A stretch of 64,000 nt of DNA from Beverwykella pulmonaria. Lineage: Eukaryota > Ascomycota > Dothideomycetes > Pleosporales > Melanommataceae. The DNA lies in assembly GCA_001599595.1 (NCBI GenBank), contig BCHH01000002.1:1520335-1584334 (forward strand), given 5' to 3'. The notes below the pieces were generated by a model. It did no database searches, was not told the origin of the DNA, and was given only the letters and a program-made list of their open reading frames with translations. Shown piece after piece: positions 46,746-58,520 of this stretch; the first letter of the stretch is position 1; each line of letters starts with the position of its first letter. A program made the translations under genes and the position numbers.

Positions 46746-46920
46746 CAAATCGGGCGCCCGCCAAGGGAGATGCGTGCGCTATTCCATTCAACCCTCCTCA
46801 GACTACTTATTCATCTTCGCTTTCTCTTGCTCTCACTTCTTCTAGAGTCATCCAGGCTGAGGCTTTGTTTTATTTCTTAGCAAACTTTGTTTTCTATTCA
46901 TCACTATCATCCTGGCTAAC
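46746..46920 (+). promoter_or_regulatory. Promoter/leader of the MpaB-like gene
   Basis: Pyrimidine-rich stretch between the repeat and the ATG at 46921. No specific element recognised. Confidence 0.35.
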
Positions 46921-48641
46921 ATGTTCGTCCTACCCATCCTCTCTAGCCTACTCTCCAAAACCACAACCTATCTCACGGTCTTCGTCTGCTATATCGCGCT
47001 CTGTCGAGCCCTCCGATACCTCCGCCGCGATGCAAAGCACGTTCAATATTCATACAAGACACGCGAGGATATGTCCAAGATGACTGCCGAGCATGCGTGG
47101 GAGATCACGAGATACGTAACGTCTCTAGAGTTTCCGTTTACGAGCGAGACGGCGCTGCAGTTTGCACTGTTCAGGTGGGTTCTTGTTTCTAGTTCTAGTC
47201 TTCCAGCATACCTAAATCTTATCTTTTATTTGCCCAAGAGGGTTTTGCACAAATATCACACTTTTCTTTTTACACTTTCATCCATCGTTACCCGTAAGTA
47301 AATCGACTACATGGTGTTCTCCATAGTCCTACTATATACTGTCTCCAAATAACCACACGGCACAGTAGCGCTTACCCCACCTAATTCCCTTATTCTTAAT
47401 GTCATTAATACTTTGCAACTCTACTCCTACATCCAAATCTATAACATCCCCAAAACTCAACCTCAGAGACCGTGCCAACTCCTGCATCCTCTAACCCCCC
47501 CTTTACCCTCACAGTCTTCTTAACACAACCTCCCTCTAACCTACCCAGAACCTACGGCATCTCGAGCATATCGGGCCTCCTCTGCAGCACAACCCAGCTC
47601 TCTACCCCTCAGCATGCACCCCGCCGCTACGCCGACACCTCGATCCTAATCACCGAGTTCCTCTCGCACTCACCCACCTCTGAGCGCGCAAACTCAGCCA
47701 TCGCTCGGATGAACTACCTGCACGGGCTCTACCAGAAGAGTGGCAAAATAAGCAACGACGACCTGCTGTATACGCTATCTTTGTTTGTGACGGAGGTAGA
47801 GCGATGGATTGCAATGTGTGAATGGAGGCCGTTGACGGATATGGAGGTTTGCGCTCTGTACGTCCTCAAACCGTGCTGGAGCGAGATATGAACTAACCCT
47901 GACCCTTCCATAGCGGCACGCTCTGGAAATCCATAGGCGAAGCCATGGGCATTGAGTGGGGCTCTCTCGACCATGGACCGTCTAGTTTCGCCGATGGACT
48001 CCAGTTTGTTGAAGATCTAAAGCTCTGGTCCGCCACATACGAGGTGCAAACTATGATACCGAATACAAACAACCACGCCCTCGCCGAAGAAACAACAGCC
48101 ATCCTCCTCTACAATGTCCCTGGCTTCCTAAAGTTAGCTGCAAAACAGGTAGTGATTAGTTTGATGGACGAGCGGCTGCGGAGGGCCATGATGTACGTCC
48201 TCTTCTTCTTCCCTGTTAGCAGTGCTGACTAGATGCAGGTACCCAAAACCGCACCCCATCTACACCCATCTCACGACCATTTCCCTCACCATCCGTGCCC
48301 TCACCCTCCGACACCTCATCCCACCACGCCCGTCTTTCCTCCGCTACACCTCCGTATCCGCCTCCCCCGACCCGCAAACAGGCCGGTACCATCAAACCGT
48401 ATACGAAGCGGAACCTTGGTATGTTAAGCCCACACTGTTGACCCAACTCTCCCCAAGTACACTGCTGCGCCGGGTCCTTGGTCGCCCGTATCCCGACGGC
48501 AAGAACTTCCAACCCGAGGGCTACGACATCCTCACGCTCGGGCCGCCGGGGCTGGAGAAGAGTGGGCGAGATAAATGCAAGATGGCGGGGGAGCAGTTGA
48601 TGGAGGGGCGCAGGGGTGCGTGTCCGTTTGCAGTTGGTTAA
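46921..48641 (+). CDS. MpaB-like ER-bound oxygenase (DUF2236 family), four exons
   Basis: Exons 46921-47174, 47549-47857, 47914-48192 and 48239-48641 give 414 aa, close to the family length. The N-terminus has a membrane anchor (FVLPILSSLLSK, YLTVFVCYIALCRALRYL). Family blocks are ALFR-TYGISSISGLL, RYADTSILITEFL, ARMNYLHGLYQKSGKISNDD, LLYTLSLFVTEVERWI, EWRPLTDMEVCALGTLW and KSIGEAMGIEWGSLD. The founding fungal member, MpaB/MpaB', cleaves a farnesyl chain in mycophenolic acid synthesis; related bacterial latex-clearing oxygenases share the fold. Most fungi carry copies unrelated to mycophenolate, and no biosynthetic cluster is seen here. Intron 1 is unusually long (374 nt). The gene is tightly bracketed by two copies of a ~230-260 bp direct repeat. 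Confidence 0.9.
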
Positions 48642-48653
48642 GCTGGCTGACTC

Positions 48654-48885
48654 AGGCTGGACTGTCGCCCATCGTCATGGTAATCGTCATAGGAACCACA
48701 TTGCGAGGACATGTGTATAACAACACTGCAGAACATGTATGTGTTATTGGATCCCGGATAGGGACAAACGGTAAGGACACCGTAGAGAAGCTCGACTTCA
48801 ATGCATCCTGTATCCAGGCAAACAAGCGACAAAGCTGCAGTCACATCTAAGCATTACGAAATTTCATGGGTCCACTTCCTGGAAT
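48654..48885 (+). repeat. Diverged direct repeat, downstream copy
   Basis: Partner of 46485-46745, starting 12 bases after the stop codon of the MpaB-like gene. It is shorter than the upstream copy because of deletions near 48830. Confidence 0.85.
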
Positions 48886-49663
48886 AATCGCATAAAAGTA
48901 TAAAACCGAGAAGTACGCATGCGTCTGTCTTATTCCGGTGGCTAGGTAAGCGTCATACATTTCATACGCGCTGTAGTAAGGGATGAATATGTTTTCACAA
49001 CCTAAGCCTTTCCGAAATGTATCTGAATGCCAGGTTAGATTTTACTAGGTTTTTTGTCAGTTTTCACTGCATGCAACCGGAGTGAAATCTACACGTTTGA
49101 TGTGAGATTCGCAATCACGTGCTGAGCATTAGTGTTGTGATCGAATATTTATAGCTTCATACGCATAACAGTTGCACCTGCCAGACAAGAGGGGGTTTTT
49201 CTTTTCTTTTCTTCTTTTTTGGCTGTTTACGATGTGCTCTCCCCTCCATATGTGTTCCACATAAGGGTTGGTCCAGTGTTTTTAATTTGTACACTGTAAA
49301 TCGTAGAAAGGGAGCAGAGATACGCTGTACACTAATGTACATATTTCCTTTGTTTCCAAGGTGCGAGCATCCTTCGCGGGATATTAAGAAATCACTTCTA
49401 ATGTCTTTCTTGTCATTTGAACTGTGCACTCGCTTTCAATGTCTATCAAGAGTCTCCTATCCAAATGTCACTCGAACAATTCTCACACCCATGGAAGCAC
49501 CGGTAAATGATTGTTACGACATATGGTTTAGGTAGGAAAAGGAGTGCACCAGTTACATTTCGATTGTACAATCCACCATGTTCCTAACGCCGACGATACG
49601 TGGTGTCAGTGAAGGAGAGAGAGTGTGTGGCCGAAAACCGACCCCAGATCTCACGCTCTCTTT
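48886..49663. other. Convergent 3' region, no gene
   Basis: AT-richer sequence between the MpaB-like gene and the acidic Lys-rich protein gene. A poly-pyrimidine/TTTTCT run lies near 49197-49220. Nothing else seen. Confidence 0.55.
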
Positions 49664-50478
49664 TTATTTGTCCGAATCCTCGTCATCGTCCGCAGCAACA
49701 GGCACAGGGTCGTCGGCCTTGGTCTTCTTGACCTTCTTATCCTTCTCGACACCAGTCGGCGTCTTTTTTGTTTTGGCGCCTGCATCTTCGTCCTCACTTT
49801 CTCCCTGGAAGTCGTCCTCCTCAACCTCGGGTTCGGGCTCAGGGTCAGACTCTTCGTCCTCCTCAGACTCGTCGTCCTTCTTAGCCTTGGGCGTACGTTT
49901 TGCCTTCTTCTTTGGGGCTGTGCACGACATGTCAATGGGTGCGTCTGAAGGCGCACTGGCGTGTCAGGCACTTACGAGGGGCTTCTTCCTCAGAATCATC
50001 CTCTTCGTCGTCGAAAGAGGCTTCGGAGCCTTCTGATTCTTCGTATCTACGAGGCACAGCTGTCAGCCTTGCGGCACGCCATACTACAAGCACCAAAAGG
50101 ACAAGAAGCGCGAAGGAGCGACAAAATGGCGACCCATTCCAAATCAAGAATGAAATTCGACACGATGAAGATACGATTGACACAGAAACGGCACGGAAAA
50201 GGACCCGATGGCCAGAGAGGCACCCCTCGCGGATCAGGCTGACAGCTGGCTGCGCAGCGACGACGAAGCTCAGCAGCGCAAGACGAATAGTTCAATTTCA
50301 AAGCACGATGGAATGCGACCGCCATTGAAGCTGTTTCGCGCACTTGCGACAAGGGATGGTGCAATGGCATACAACGTCAAGGAGGCGAGCGCACTTACTC
50401 TTCTTCGTCACTGCCCTCGGAGGGGAGCGCCTGGAGCTCCTCATCGTCGTTCTTTCTCTTACGCGTGCTCGTAGACAT
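49664..50478 (-). CDS. Small acidic, Lys-rich disordered protein (three exons)
   Basis: Exons 50478-50399, 50046-49976 and 49917-49664 give 134 aa, in phase; both donors are GTAAGT. The sequence is almost entirely Glu/Asp/Ser/Lys: STRKRKNDDEELQALPSEGS, then EESEGSEASFDDEEDDSEEE, then basic PPKKKAKRTPKAKK (a likely nuclear localisation signal), acidic ESEEDEESDPEPEPEVEEDD and a final K/D tail. This looks like a disordered nuclear/nucleolar protein or histone-binding factor. The CHZ motif of H2A.Z chaperones is not evident. Intron 1 is long (352 nt) in a very short gene. Divergent from BRF1, with 708 bp between starts. Confidence 0.75.
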
Positions 50479-51186
50479 GGTGGATGGGCGGGCAATGTGA
50501 GTGCGGTGAGGAAGGGGAGGTGTGGGTGGCGGAGTGAGGTTGAGCTGGGAGTGAGCTCGAGAGAGGTGTGAGCGGGGACCGGTTGGACTACCCACGCATT
50601 TGTAGACAGAGAGGCTGGGAACGGTGGAACTGGGCAGCGCAAGGGACAAGCCGCTGCCTTTAGCCAATCAAGTGCTAGGCTAGATACATCACTTGCAGCT
50701 TCACGCCGGGCGCAGGTACGGGAGTTGCGCAGGACGAGGGCAGTTGCAGCGCCGACTCTCCAGCATCTCATTGTTGCGGGCACGAGGCCTCTTGTGATGC
50801 ATTGAGGGGAGAGACCCAGGGCGCAGCTCTCTCCTGGCCCACGCCAAAGCTGCATTGACAGTCGAGCGGATGATTAACAAGCTGCCTTGGGTGAGACCGT
50901 CCTGGCAAAAGCCTGGCAAAAGCCAGGCACGTGTTGGAGCCGCGGTCTCTGGACGGGAGCTGCGCCGCTAAGCATCGTTTACGTTTACGGATTAGCGTTC
51001 CTGCCCCGCTGCAAGTCACCTCTGGAAACTCCGACCCCCGACTGGCAACTTCCTCAATAACTTTCTGACTGGACTACCAGGCGCCAACGTCTCTACCCAT
51101 TCTCCCATGCTGTACTGCAGAATATCGCCCAATCCCACCCCCGCCGGACCAGAGCCCTCCGCCGCACTCATGCACCCTTTGCCAAC
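50479..51186. promoter_or_regulatory. Divergent promoter region of the acidic protein and BRF1 genes
   Basis: 708 bp with a tandem CCTGGCAAAAG near 50909-50930. No gene seen. Confidence 0.5.
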
Positions 51187-53373
51187 ATGCCTGCCACCGT
51201 AGACCCCGCCCGCCCCCGCCGGGAGCGCCTCGCGTCGTTGAACAACCCGAAATCTGCAGGCGCATACAAAGCAAAACGACCCAGTCCGCCTACACTACAG
51301 CCTCCGCCGCCACTTCCCAAGCAGACCTGCTGTGACAAGCCTCAAATTAGCAGCGATCCCGGTGATACTTCGACCATATGCTACAATTGTGGCGCCGTGT
51401 TGAGAGAGAGCGAAATCGTCTCTGAAATCACTTTTGGCGAGAATGCGGCTGGTGGCGCCGTCGTCCAGGGAGGCTTCGTTGGAGAGAACCAGCGCCACGC
51501 AAATACCATGGGAGGAACCATGCGCGGCCTGGGTGGTATGCCGAGCCGAGAGCAGACAGAGTGGCATGGCCGTGACGAGATCAAGAAGCTGTGCGGGGCC
51601 CTCCACCTTCCCGACCGCATTGAACCTAGCGCATTCTCGTGGTATAAGCTTGCCCTCAACCACAACTTTGTCCAAGGTCGTCGTATTCGCAATGTCGCCG
51701 CTGTCGCCATCTACTTCGCTGCTAGGAAACAGCCAGAGAACACGCTCATGCTCATGGATCTGGCCGAGAAGATTCACATCAACATATGGGCCCTTGGCGA
51801 CACGTACAAGGCCTTCCTCAAGAAGCTCTATGAAAAGGACCCGGCCCAGTTGTCAAATACCACATCAGTCCAGGAGATCGAGCCGCTCATGCTGAAATAC
51901 TGCCGCAAGCTGGAGTTTGACCAGGCCTCGCATCGAGTCGCCAATGACGCCTGCGCAATTCTTAAACGCATGAAGCGGGACTGGATGGTTCAAGGCCGTC
52001 AGCCTGCGGGTCTGTGTGGTGCTTGCATCATCCTTGCTGCACGTATGAACAACTTTCGCCGCACCATTCGCGAGGTAGTCTATGTAGTGAAAGTGGCAGA
52101 CACAACCATCAACAAACGTCTGTACGAGTACACGCGCACTGAGAGCTCCAAACTCACTGTCGAACAATTTCGAAAATATGGCCAAAGGCTAAAAGTGAAG
52201 GCGTTGCCACCCGCTATCTGGAGGCGTGAGGAGGCAGAGGCACGGAAACGGAAGAGGCTGGAGCCAGATGAGGAACTGGAAGCGCCTACCGATGAACGGG
52301 CACAGGCAGAATCAAGCATCGCTGCTTCCCGGGAACCCGGAAGCACTCGCAAGAAGCGCAAGGCCGCAAGTGGTGAAGCCGAAGCAGTGGCCCCCGATCA
52401 CGAATCTCTCGACGCAACAGCGCCTCGCCGCGATGAGGATGGTTTCGTCATTCCGGATCGACCTGTTGACCAAGTTCTGATGGACGTAGACAACGACGAG
52501 CACATGGAGTACCTGGCTGGGGCAGTTGAAGATGACGATGGCCTGGCCCCACTACCCAAGAAGTTTACCCGCAAATCGAGAAAGGAAAAGCCGAGGGTCA
52601 TTCCGCAAGAGGATCTTGATATAGAAGAAGAGATCGAGGCTGAGATCGAGGAGACGATCAAAGACTGGGAATCAGTGTTTGGCAAATTCAAGGAAAACGA
52701 GAATCATCCCGTCTTCGTTGCAGCTGGTAGGACAGCTAAAAGCCTGGTGGAAGCACACATGCCCAACGCCAACATCAGCAACGAACCACTACTCGACAAC
52801 GAGTTCGACGACGATCCTGAGGTCGCCAATTGCGAACTCTCGCCGGCCGAAATCGCGATCAAAGAGCGCATTTGGGTCACGCAAAATGAAGACTGGCTGC
52901 GCGCCCAGCAAGCCAAGATTCTCGCAAAAGCCCTCGAAGAAGCGAGTGGGAAAGTGAAAAGGCCGAAGCAGCGCCGGAAACACCACCAAATGGGCGATGG
53001 CAGCGTGCTCGAGGGCCAACCAGCTGCCAGTCCCGCCGAAGCCGTGCACAAGATGTTGAAGAAGCGCGCAAAGAACTTCAGCTCGCACATCAATTACGAC
53101 AAGCTCAAGGAGATCTTTCCAGGCGGCAGTCCCACCACAGAGGGCTCTACGCCCGAGGGCAGTGGACAGGGTGCTAGTCCCGCTGCTTCTACCAGCTCAC
53201 GACAGCAGACACGCGTGCCCCCGGTCATCGAGATTCACGACGAGGATGAGGACGCCGAAGGCGAGTATGACGACGAGCCTGTGCAGTATGGAGAGGAGTT
53301 CGACGACCCGCGGCAGTATTTGGACGACGATGACGAAGGGTTTCCCGACACAAATTACGACGATGATTACTGA
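51187..53373 (+). CDS. BRF1: BRF1, TFIIB-related subunit of RNA polymerase III factor TFIIIB
   Basis: Single exon, 728 aa. Residues 48-69 form the N-terminal zinc ribbon (CC ... CYNCGAVL); the first metal knuckle is a CC pair rather than CxxC. Two cyclin-like folds follow, about 125-215 (EIKKLCGALHLPDRIEPSAF ... AVAIYFAARKQPENT) and 228-318 (YCRKLEFDQASHRVANDACA ... GACIILAARMNNFRRT), with NKRLYEY closing the core. The C-terminal Brf1 homology region includes EIEETIKDWESVFGKF; after AEIAIKERIWVTQNEDWLRA there is a basic region and a very acidic tail (EDAEGEYDDEPVQYGEEF). Brf1 binds TBP and recruits Pol III to tRNA and 5S genes. Intron-free although long, unlike its neighbours. The start ATG is preceded by GCCAAC. 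Confidence 0.95.
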   Translation: MPATVDPARPRRERLASLNNPKSAGAYKAKRPSPPTLQPPPPLPKQTCCDKPQISSDPGDTSTICYNCGAVLRESEIVSEITFGENAAGGAVVQGGFVGENQRHANTMGGTMRGLGGMPSREQTEWHGRDEIKKLCGALHLPDRIEPSAFSWYKLALNHNFVQGRRIRNVAAVAIYFAARKQPENTLMLMDLAEKIHINIWALGDTYKAFLKKLYEKDPAQLSNTTSVQEIEPLMLKYCRKLEFDQASHRVANDACAILKRMKRDWMVQGRQPAGLCGACIILAARMNNFRRTIREVVYVVKVADTTINKRLYEYTRTESSKLTVEQFRKYGQRLKVKALPPAIWRREEAEARKRKRLEPDEELEAPTDERAQAESSIAASREPGSTRKKRKAASGEAEAVAPDHESLDATAPRRDEDGFVIPDRPVDQVLMDVDNDEHMEYLAGAVEDDDGLAPLPKKFTRKSRKEKPRVIPQEDLDIEEEIEAEIEETIKDWESVFGKFKENENHPVFVAAGRTAKSLVEAHMPNANISNEPLLDNEFDDDPEVANCELSPAEIAIKERIWVTQNEDWLRAQQAKILAKALEEASGKVKRPKQRRKHHQMGDGSVLEGQPAASPAEAVHKMLKKRAKNFSSHINYDKLKEIFPGGSPTTEGSTPEGSGQGASPAASTSSRQQTRVPPVIEIHDEDEDAEGEYDDEPVQYGEEFDDPRQYLDDDDEGFPDTNYDDDY

Positions 53374-54209
53374 CGGCGTTACCTTGCACGTGGTTTATTC
53401 CTTTTCCTGGACATATTTGTCGTCGCATATACCCAGCTACCGGAAGATATTCTAATTGCAATTGTTTTGTTTGCCCAAAAGGCCCTCCCGGACACGCACC
53501 CCTTCAAGGGGTTTTAAAGAGGTGTATTATATCTGGGGGAGTTCTGATCTTTGACATGGGAATGGAATAGAATGTAATGGAATGAAATGAAATAGAGGCG
53601 TATTTGGCTTTGCATCAACCGATATACCCCTGCCTTTGGTTGACATTATACGATCCTGAGCTGGGTCCTGCGTTAGTGCAAGTTACAGAATATAGTTTGA
53701 TTTCTTCAGTTCTTCAAATCCAGATGATATACCTTTACATGTGTTGTATTTATAGCACGAGCACCAGACCAAACATCAAGCTGCTTGTTCCTTAGGGAGC
53801 ACTCACATGAGCTTGAGCCAGCTTATCTACATGGATCTCACGGCTTATCACTCATCCTATTGATGTTTACAGAGTGGTCCAATTGGCATTACCAAGTGCT
53901 ACCATAGGATATTAGGATTGTGTAGACTCTTTTAGACATGTCCATTTGATTTCGTCTCCGGGGATATTTGTAAATTATGTGTCATGACGACATACAGCTG
54001 CCAAAGGGAGACATTCACTCGCATCACTTCGTGGTGCTCCTATTGGAGGGAGATGATCCCTGTGTATTTAGCACGGACCGCCTCCGCATCCGTGGATGGA
54101 CTTCGCGATATCAACCACCCTTCGCCGCACTGCTTCGTACCTCGCTCATTGAGCGCTCCCCGCTCATTTATTACCACATCTACCTGGTCGCAACCACTTG
54201 CCGCGCACC
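53374..54209. other. Intergenic region between BRF1 and the PHD-protein gene
   Basis: Holds a short purine-rich GGAATG-type repeat (53561-53595: GGAATGGAATAGAATG...). Otherwise only short frames. Confidence 0.55.
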
Positions 54210-55918
54210 ATGGATCCATTTAACCCACCCATTGGCGACCCAAAGGTGCCCATTCACCCTCCGCCGGACACGACCACCACACCGGACCTCTCCACTCCGA
54301 ACACCACATCCAAGCCATCGACCGCACCCCCACCTCCAAGCTGGCCAGCACCCACAATGCCTATGTCGACGCGCGATGCTGCGCCTAGCTTTCCCCAGTT
54401 CTCGGCGAGCACCGCAGCAATTCTATCGAGGTTGCAGGCCAGGGGAGATGTCGCAAGCTCGGTCGCTTTCGAGGCGAAAAAGGCAGAGGTCATGCAGAGT
54501 TACGTTACGAGCGACAAGCTGCCTACGCCTCCGCCGATTGCGAATACCGGGAAGAGAGGGAAGGGTGGCGGACGAATTGCGCTTAAGACGGATCTGGGAG
54601 CTGCGTCGCCTGCTACGGGTGGAACGCCAACCTCTGCGCGAGGCTCGGGGAGGGGACGAGGACGGGGGAGGGGAGGTAGAGGCGGTGGCAGGGGCGGGAA
54701 GAGGAAGCGGGCTGATAGCGTGGAGAGCGATGTAAGATGGGACGAACTGCAACTTCGCTATTCTGGTACTAACTCGCCCGCAGGAGGACGAGGATTCCGA
54801 CATCTCATCATCATACACACCACTACCTACAAGGACGAAATCTGGTCGCAATGTGAATAAGCCCGTAGCATTTGTACCTACCATCCCCGAGCCAACTCCC
54901 GGAGTGAAGCGACGGCGATCCACAAAGACCATCCTCGCCGCGCAGTGCAAGACCTGCCATCGAGGCACAGACCCAAGCAACAATCGCATTGTCTTCTGCG
55001 ACATCTGCAGTACGCCATATCACCAGTATTGCCATGACCCCCCTATCGAGAATGATGTTGTGACGGTGCTGGAGAAGGAGTGGATTTGCGGGCCATGCGC
55101 GCGGTCGAAGCAGACCGTTGTTGAGGGCACACAGGACCTTACTGCTGGAGAGGGCTTGTCGATAGACGACGTAGGTCCATCCCCAAGTCGCCACGTGATC
55201 TAACCTATGCTAACCCCCCTATTAGAAACGTGCATACCTATCCACACTACCCCAGTCGAAGCTAGTATCACTCCTGCTTCACTCCATAATCCGGCACCCC
55301 GAGCTCCCCCTCTTTCCACCCGACGTCCGCGATCTCATCCCAGAAACGTCACGCATAGCCACGACCACTCAACCTGTAGCCTCAAATCCAAAACTCCAAC
55401 CACCAGCACCTCAGCCCCCAATCATACATCAAGTTACGTCTCCGCAGAACGGCGTAGGCTCCACAGGCGGCACTCCCCGCTCCCAACAGGTGGCGACTGA
55501 CAGCTCAGAAATGGATCCTGCGGAAGCGCAACTCTTTTCCGAGATGGGTGGTCCACAACCTCCCCACGGCCGCTCGAAACCGCAATCCCAATCCCAATCC
55601 CGACCACCTGTCCAATCCACCGCCACTACCACCGCCACTACCACCACCAACACAACCGCGAATAACGTGACTGCGACGCCCCTCGACGAATACGATGACG
55701 GCTACGACACTGACCCGCCAGCGCACTACCCAAAAGCTGGCAATGGACTCGCGAGGACATTGAGGCCAGAGAGCGAGGATCTGCAGTGGCTCGTCGATGA
55801 TAACTTTGAGGTCTTTAGTCATGGGTGGAAGGGCGATGGGAGTGGAGTGGGTGCAGATGCGGGGTTGAATGGGTTTGAAGGCGCAGATGCGATGGAGGGC
55901 GCGGTGAGGCATGCGTAA
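54210..55918 (+). CDS. PHD-finger protein with RGG-like basic region (three exons)
   Basis: Exons 54210-54731, 54784-55170 and 55226-55918 give 533 aa, all phase 0. The ATG at 54210 sits in CGCACCATGG. Order: Pro/Thr-rich N-terminus; a short helical segment (STAAILSRLQARGDVASSVA); a Gly/Arg tract (SARGSGRGRGRGRGG) ending in KRKR; then a C4HC3 PHD finger at about 230-278 (CKTC ... FCDICSTPYHQYCHDPP ... WICGPC). The third exon begins KRAYLSTLPQSKLVSLLLHS, a helical block probably specific to this family, followed by Gln/Thr-rich sequence and an acidic/aromatic end (EDLQWLVDDNFEVFSHGW). PHD fingers read histone H3 tails; the presence of an RGG-like tract suggests nucleic-acid binding or arginine methylation. 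Specific complex unknown. Confidence 0.88.
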
Positions 55919-56589
55919 TGGAAATAAGAAGAAGATATTGGGGGTAGAGACGTGTATGGGTGGATGGACGTGCAGATCTATTTGAGAGAATGAAGTGGCT
56001 AATGTACGTCTGTGGGGGCAGGTGCTTGCTTATCACTTCAGTGTGTGTTGAGTTCGGAGAATTTGTACGAGAGGGAAAGTGTGTTCACGGTGAGTAGATC
56101 TCTTGAATGTCAACAGACTTCTTGCATGGGCTTGGGTTCGCGTTTTGATGTATAGCCCTGTGTCTTGGTTTTGATTGCAGAAAAAGCAATTCCTTCGATC
56201 GGTTGTTAGTAGCAAGGATGGGTTAGTATGAGGTACTACAAATAATAGTGTTCAAAGTTCAAGCAGACTTCAGACATTTACATATGGCATACTATCACTT
56301 CAGCCCGATCGGAAGTTACTAGTAAGAGACGGCGTATGTAGTTCTCAAGATGCCCATGAAACCTTCTTCATAAGTTGTGTCATGCCAATACCATAAATAT
56401 TCACTATATTCATCCCTCTTCCCAGCCGCTAAACCACCCACCACCCACCATCCGCCGTTGCCATAGCCCCAAACCAGCTACTGTGAACGCCTAACCTCGT
56501 TCACCAAAAGGTCTAATATGGTGTAAGGAGAAAGATGTAGTAAGAATTCATGACAGATAGGTATCACTCTCAATCCTCAATCCCAATCA
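55919..56589. other. Convergent 3' region, no gene
   Basis: 3' UTRs of the PHD gene and rmtA. Nothing else recognised. Confidence 0.6.
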
Positions 56590-57939
<1,350 letters not shown>

Positions 57940-58520
57940 GAGGGCGGCAAGTATGAGAGAGAGAAGAGGGCAGAGGAGACGTGTAGAAGATTTGAGGCTG
58001 CTGGAGCGGCCACGAGTTACTGTGTTGAAGCCTCGATTGAAATTCAAAAAAAAGCTAGCGCAAGGGACGCACAGACCAGGACTACACAGACCTTCGCCCC
58101 GCCACGAATACACCGCCGAGAAGGCACGCCAGGCCTGAACGGGACGTGGCATTATGGCATGGCTATACTACATATCATATTGGTGGATCCTAGTTGACCT
58201 TTTCCAGCTTGTGCTTAAATCTCATACGCATTTACCTATCCTCAATCCTAGCAAAGAAAAAAAAAACCAAGTAATCAAACTATCCACGCTCAATACCTAC
58301 CCCTCCCCCTGAGTGAAGAAATTGTCATACTGAGAGGGGTATATGTGCAATACAGTCCGCCCTCCATCATCAAGTCATCACGGAGCGTGTCGCATCCTTC
58401 ATTATCGTTAAGTCGTAATCATCATTTCAGTCTCATGTTTGTTTCATCCCCGAGTCCGTTATCGAGTCCTGATCTTATGGAAAACTTCCATGAAACCCCT
58501 CGAGTCTGTCCGATAACCTA
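57940..58520. other. Intergenic region between two minus-strand genes
   Basis: rmtA promoter and the 3' UTR of the next gene. An A10 run lies near 58256-58265. No gene seen. Confidence 0.55.

Noticed and set aside
49578..50036. Ser/Phe-rich 152-aa plus-strand frame.
   Set aside because: Antisense of the acidic Lys/Glu codons of the gene at 49664-50478.
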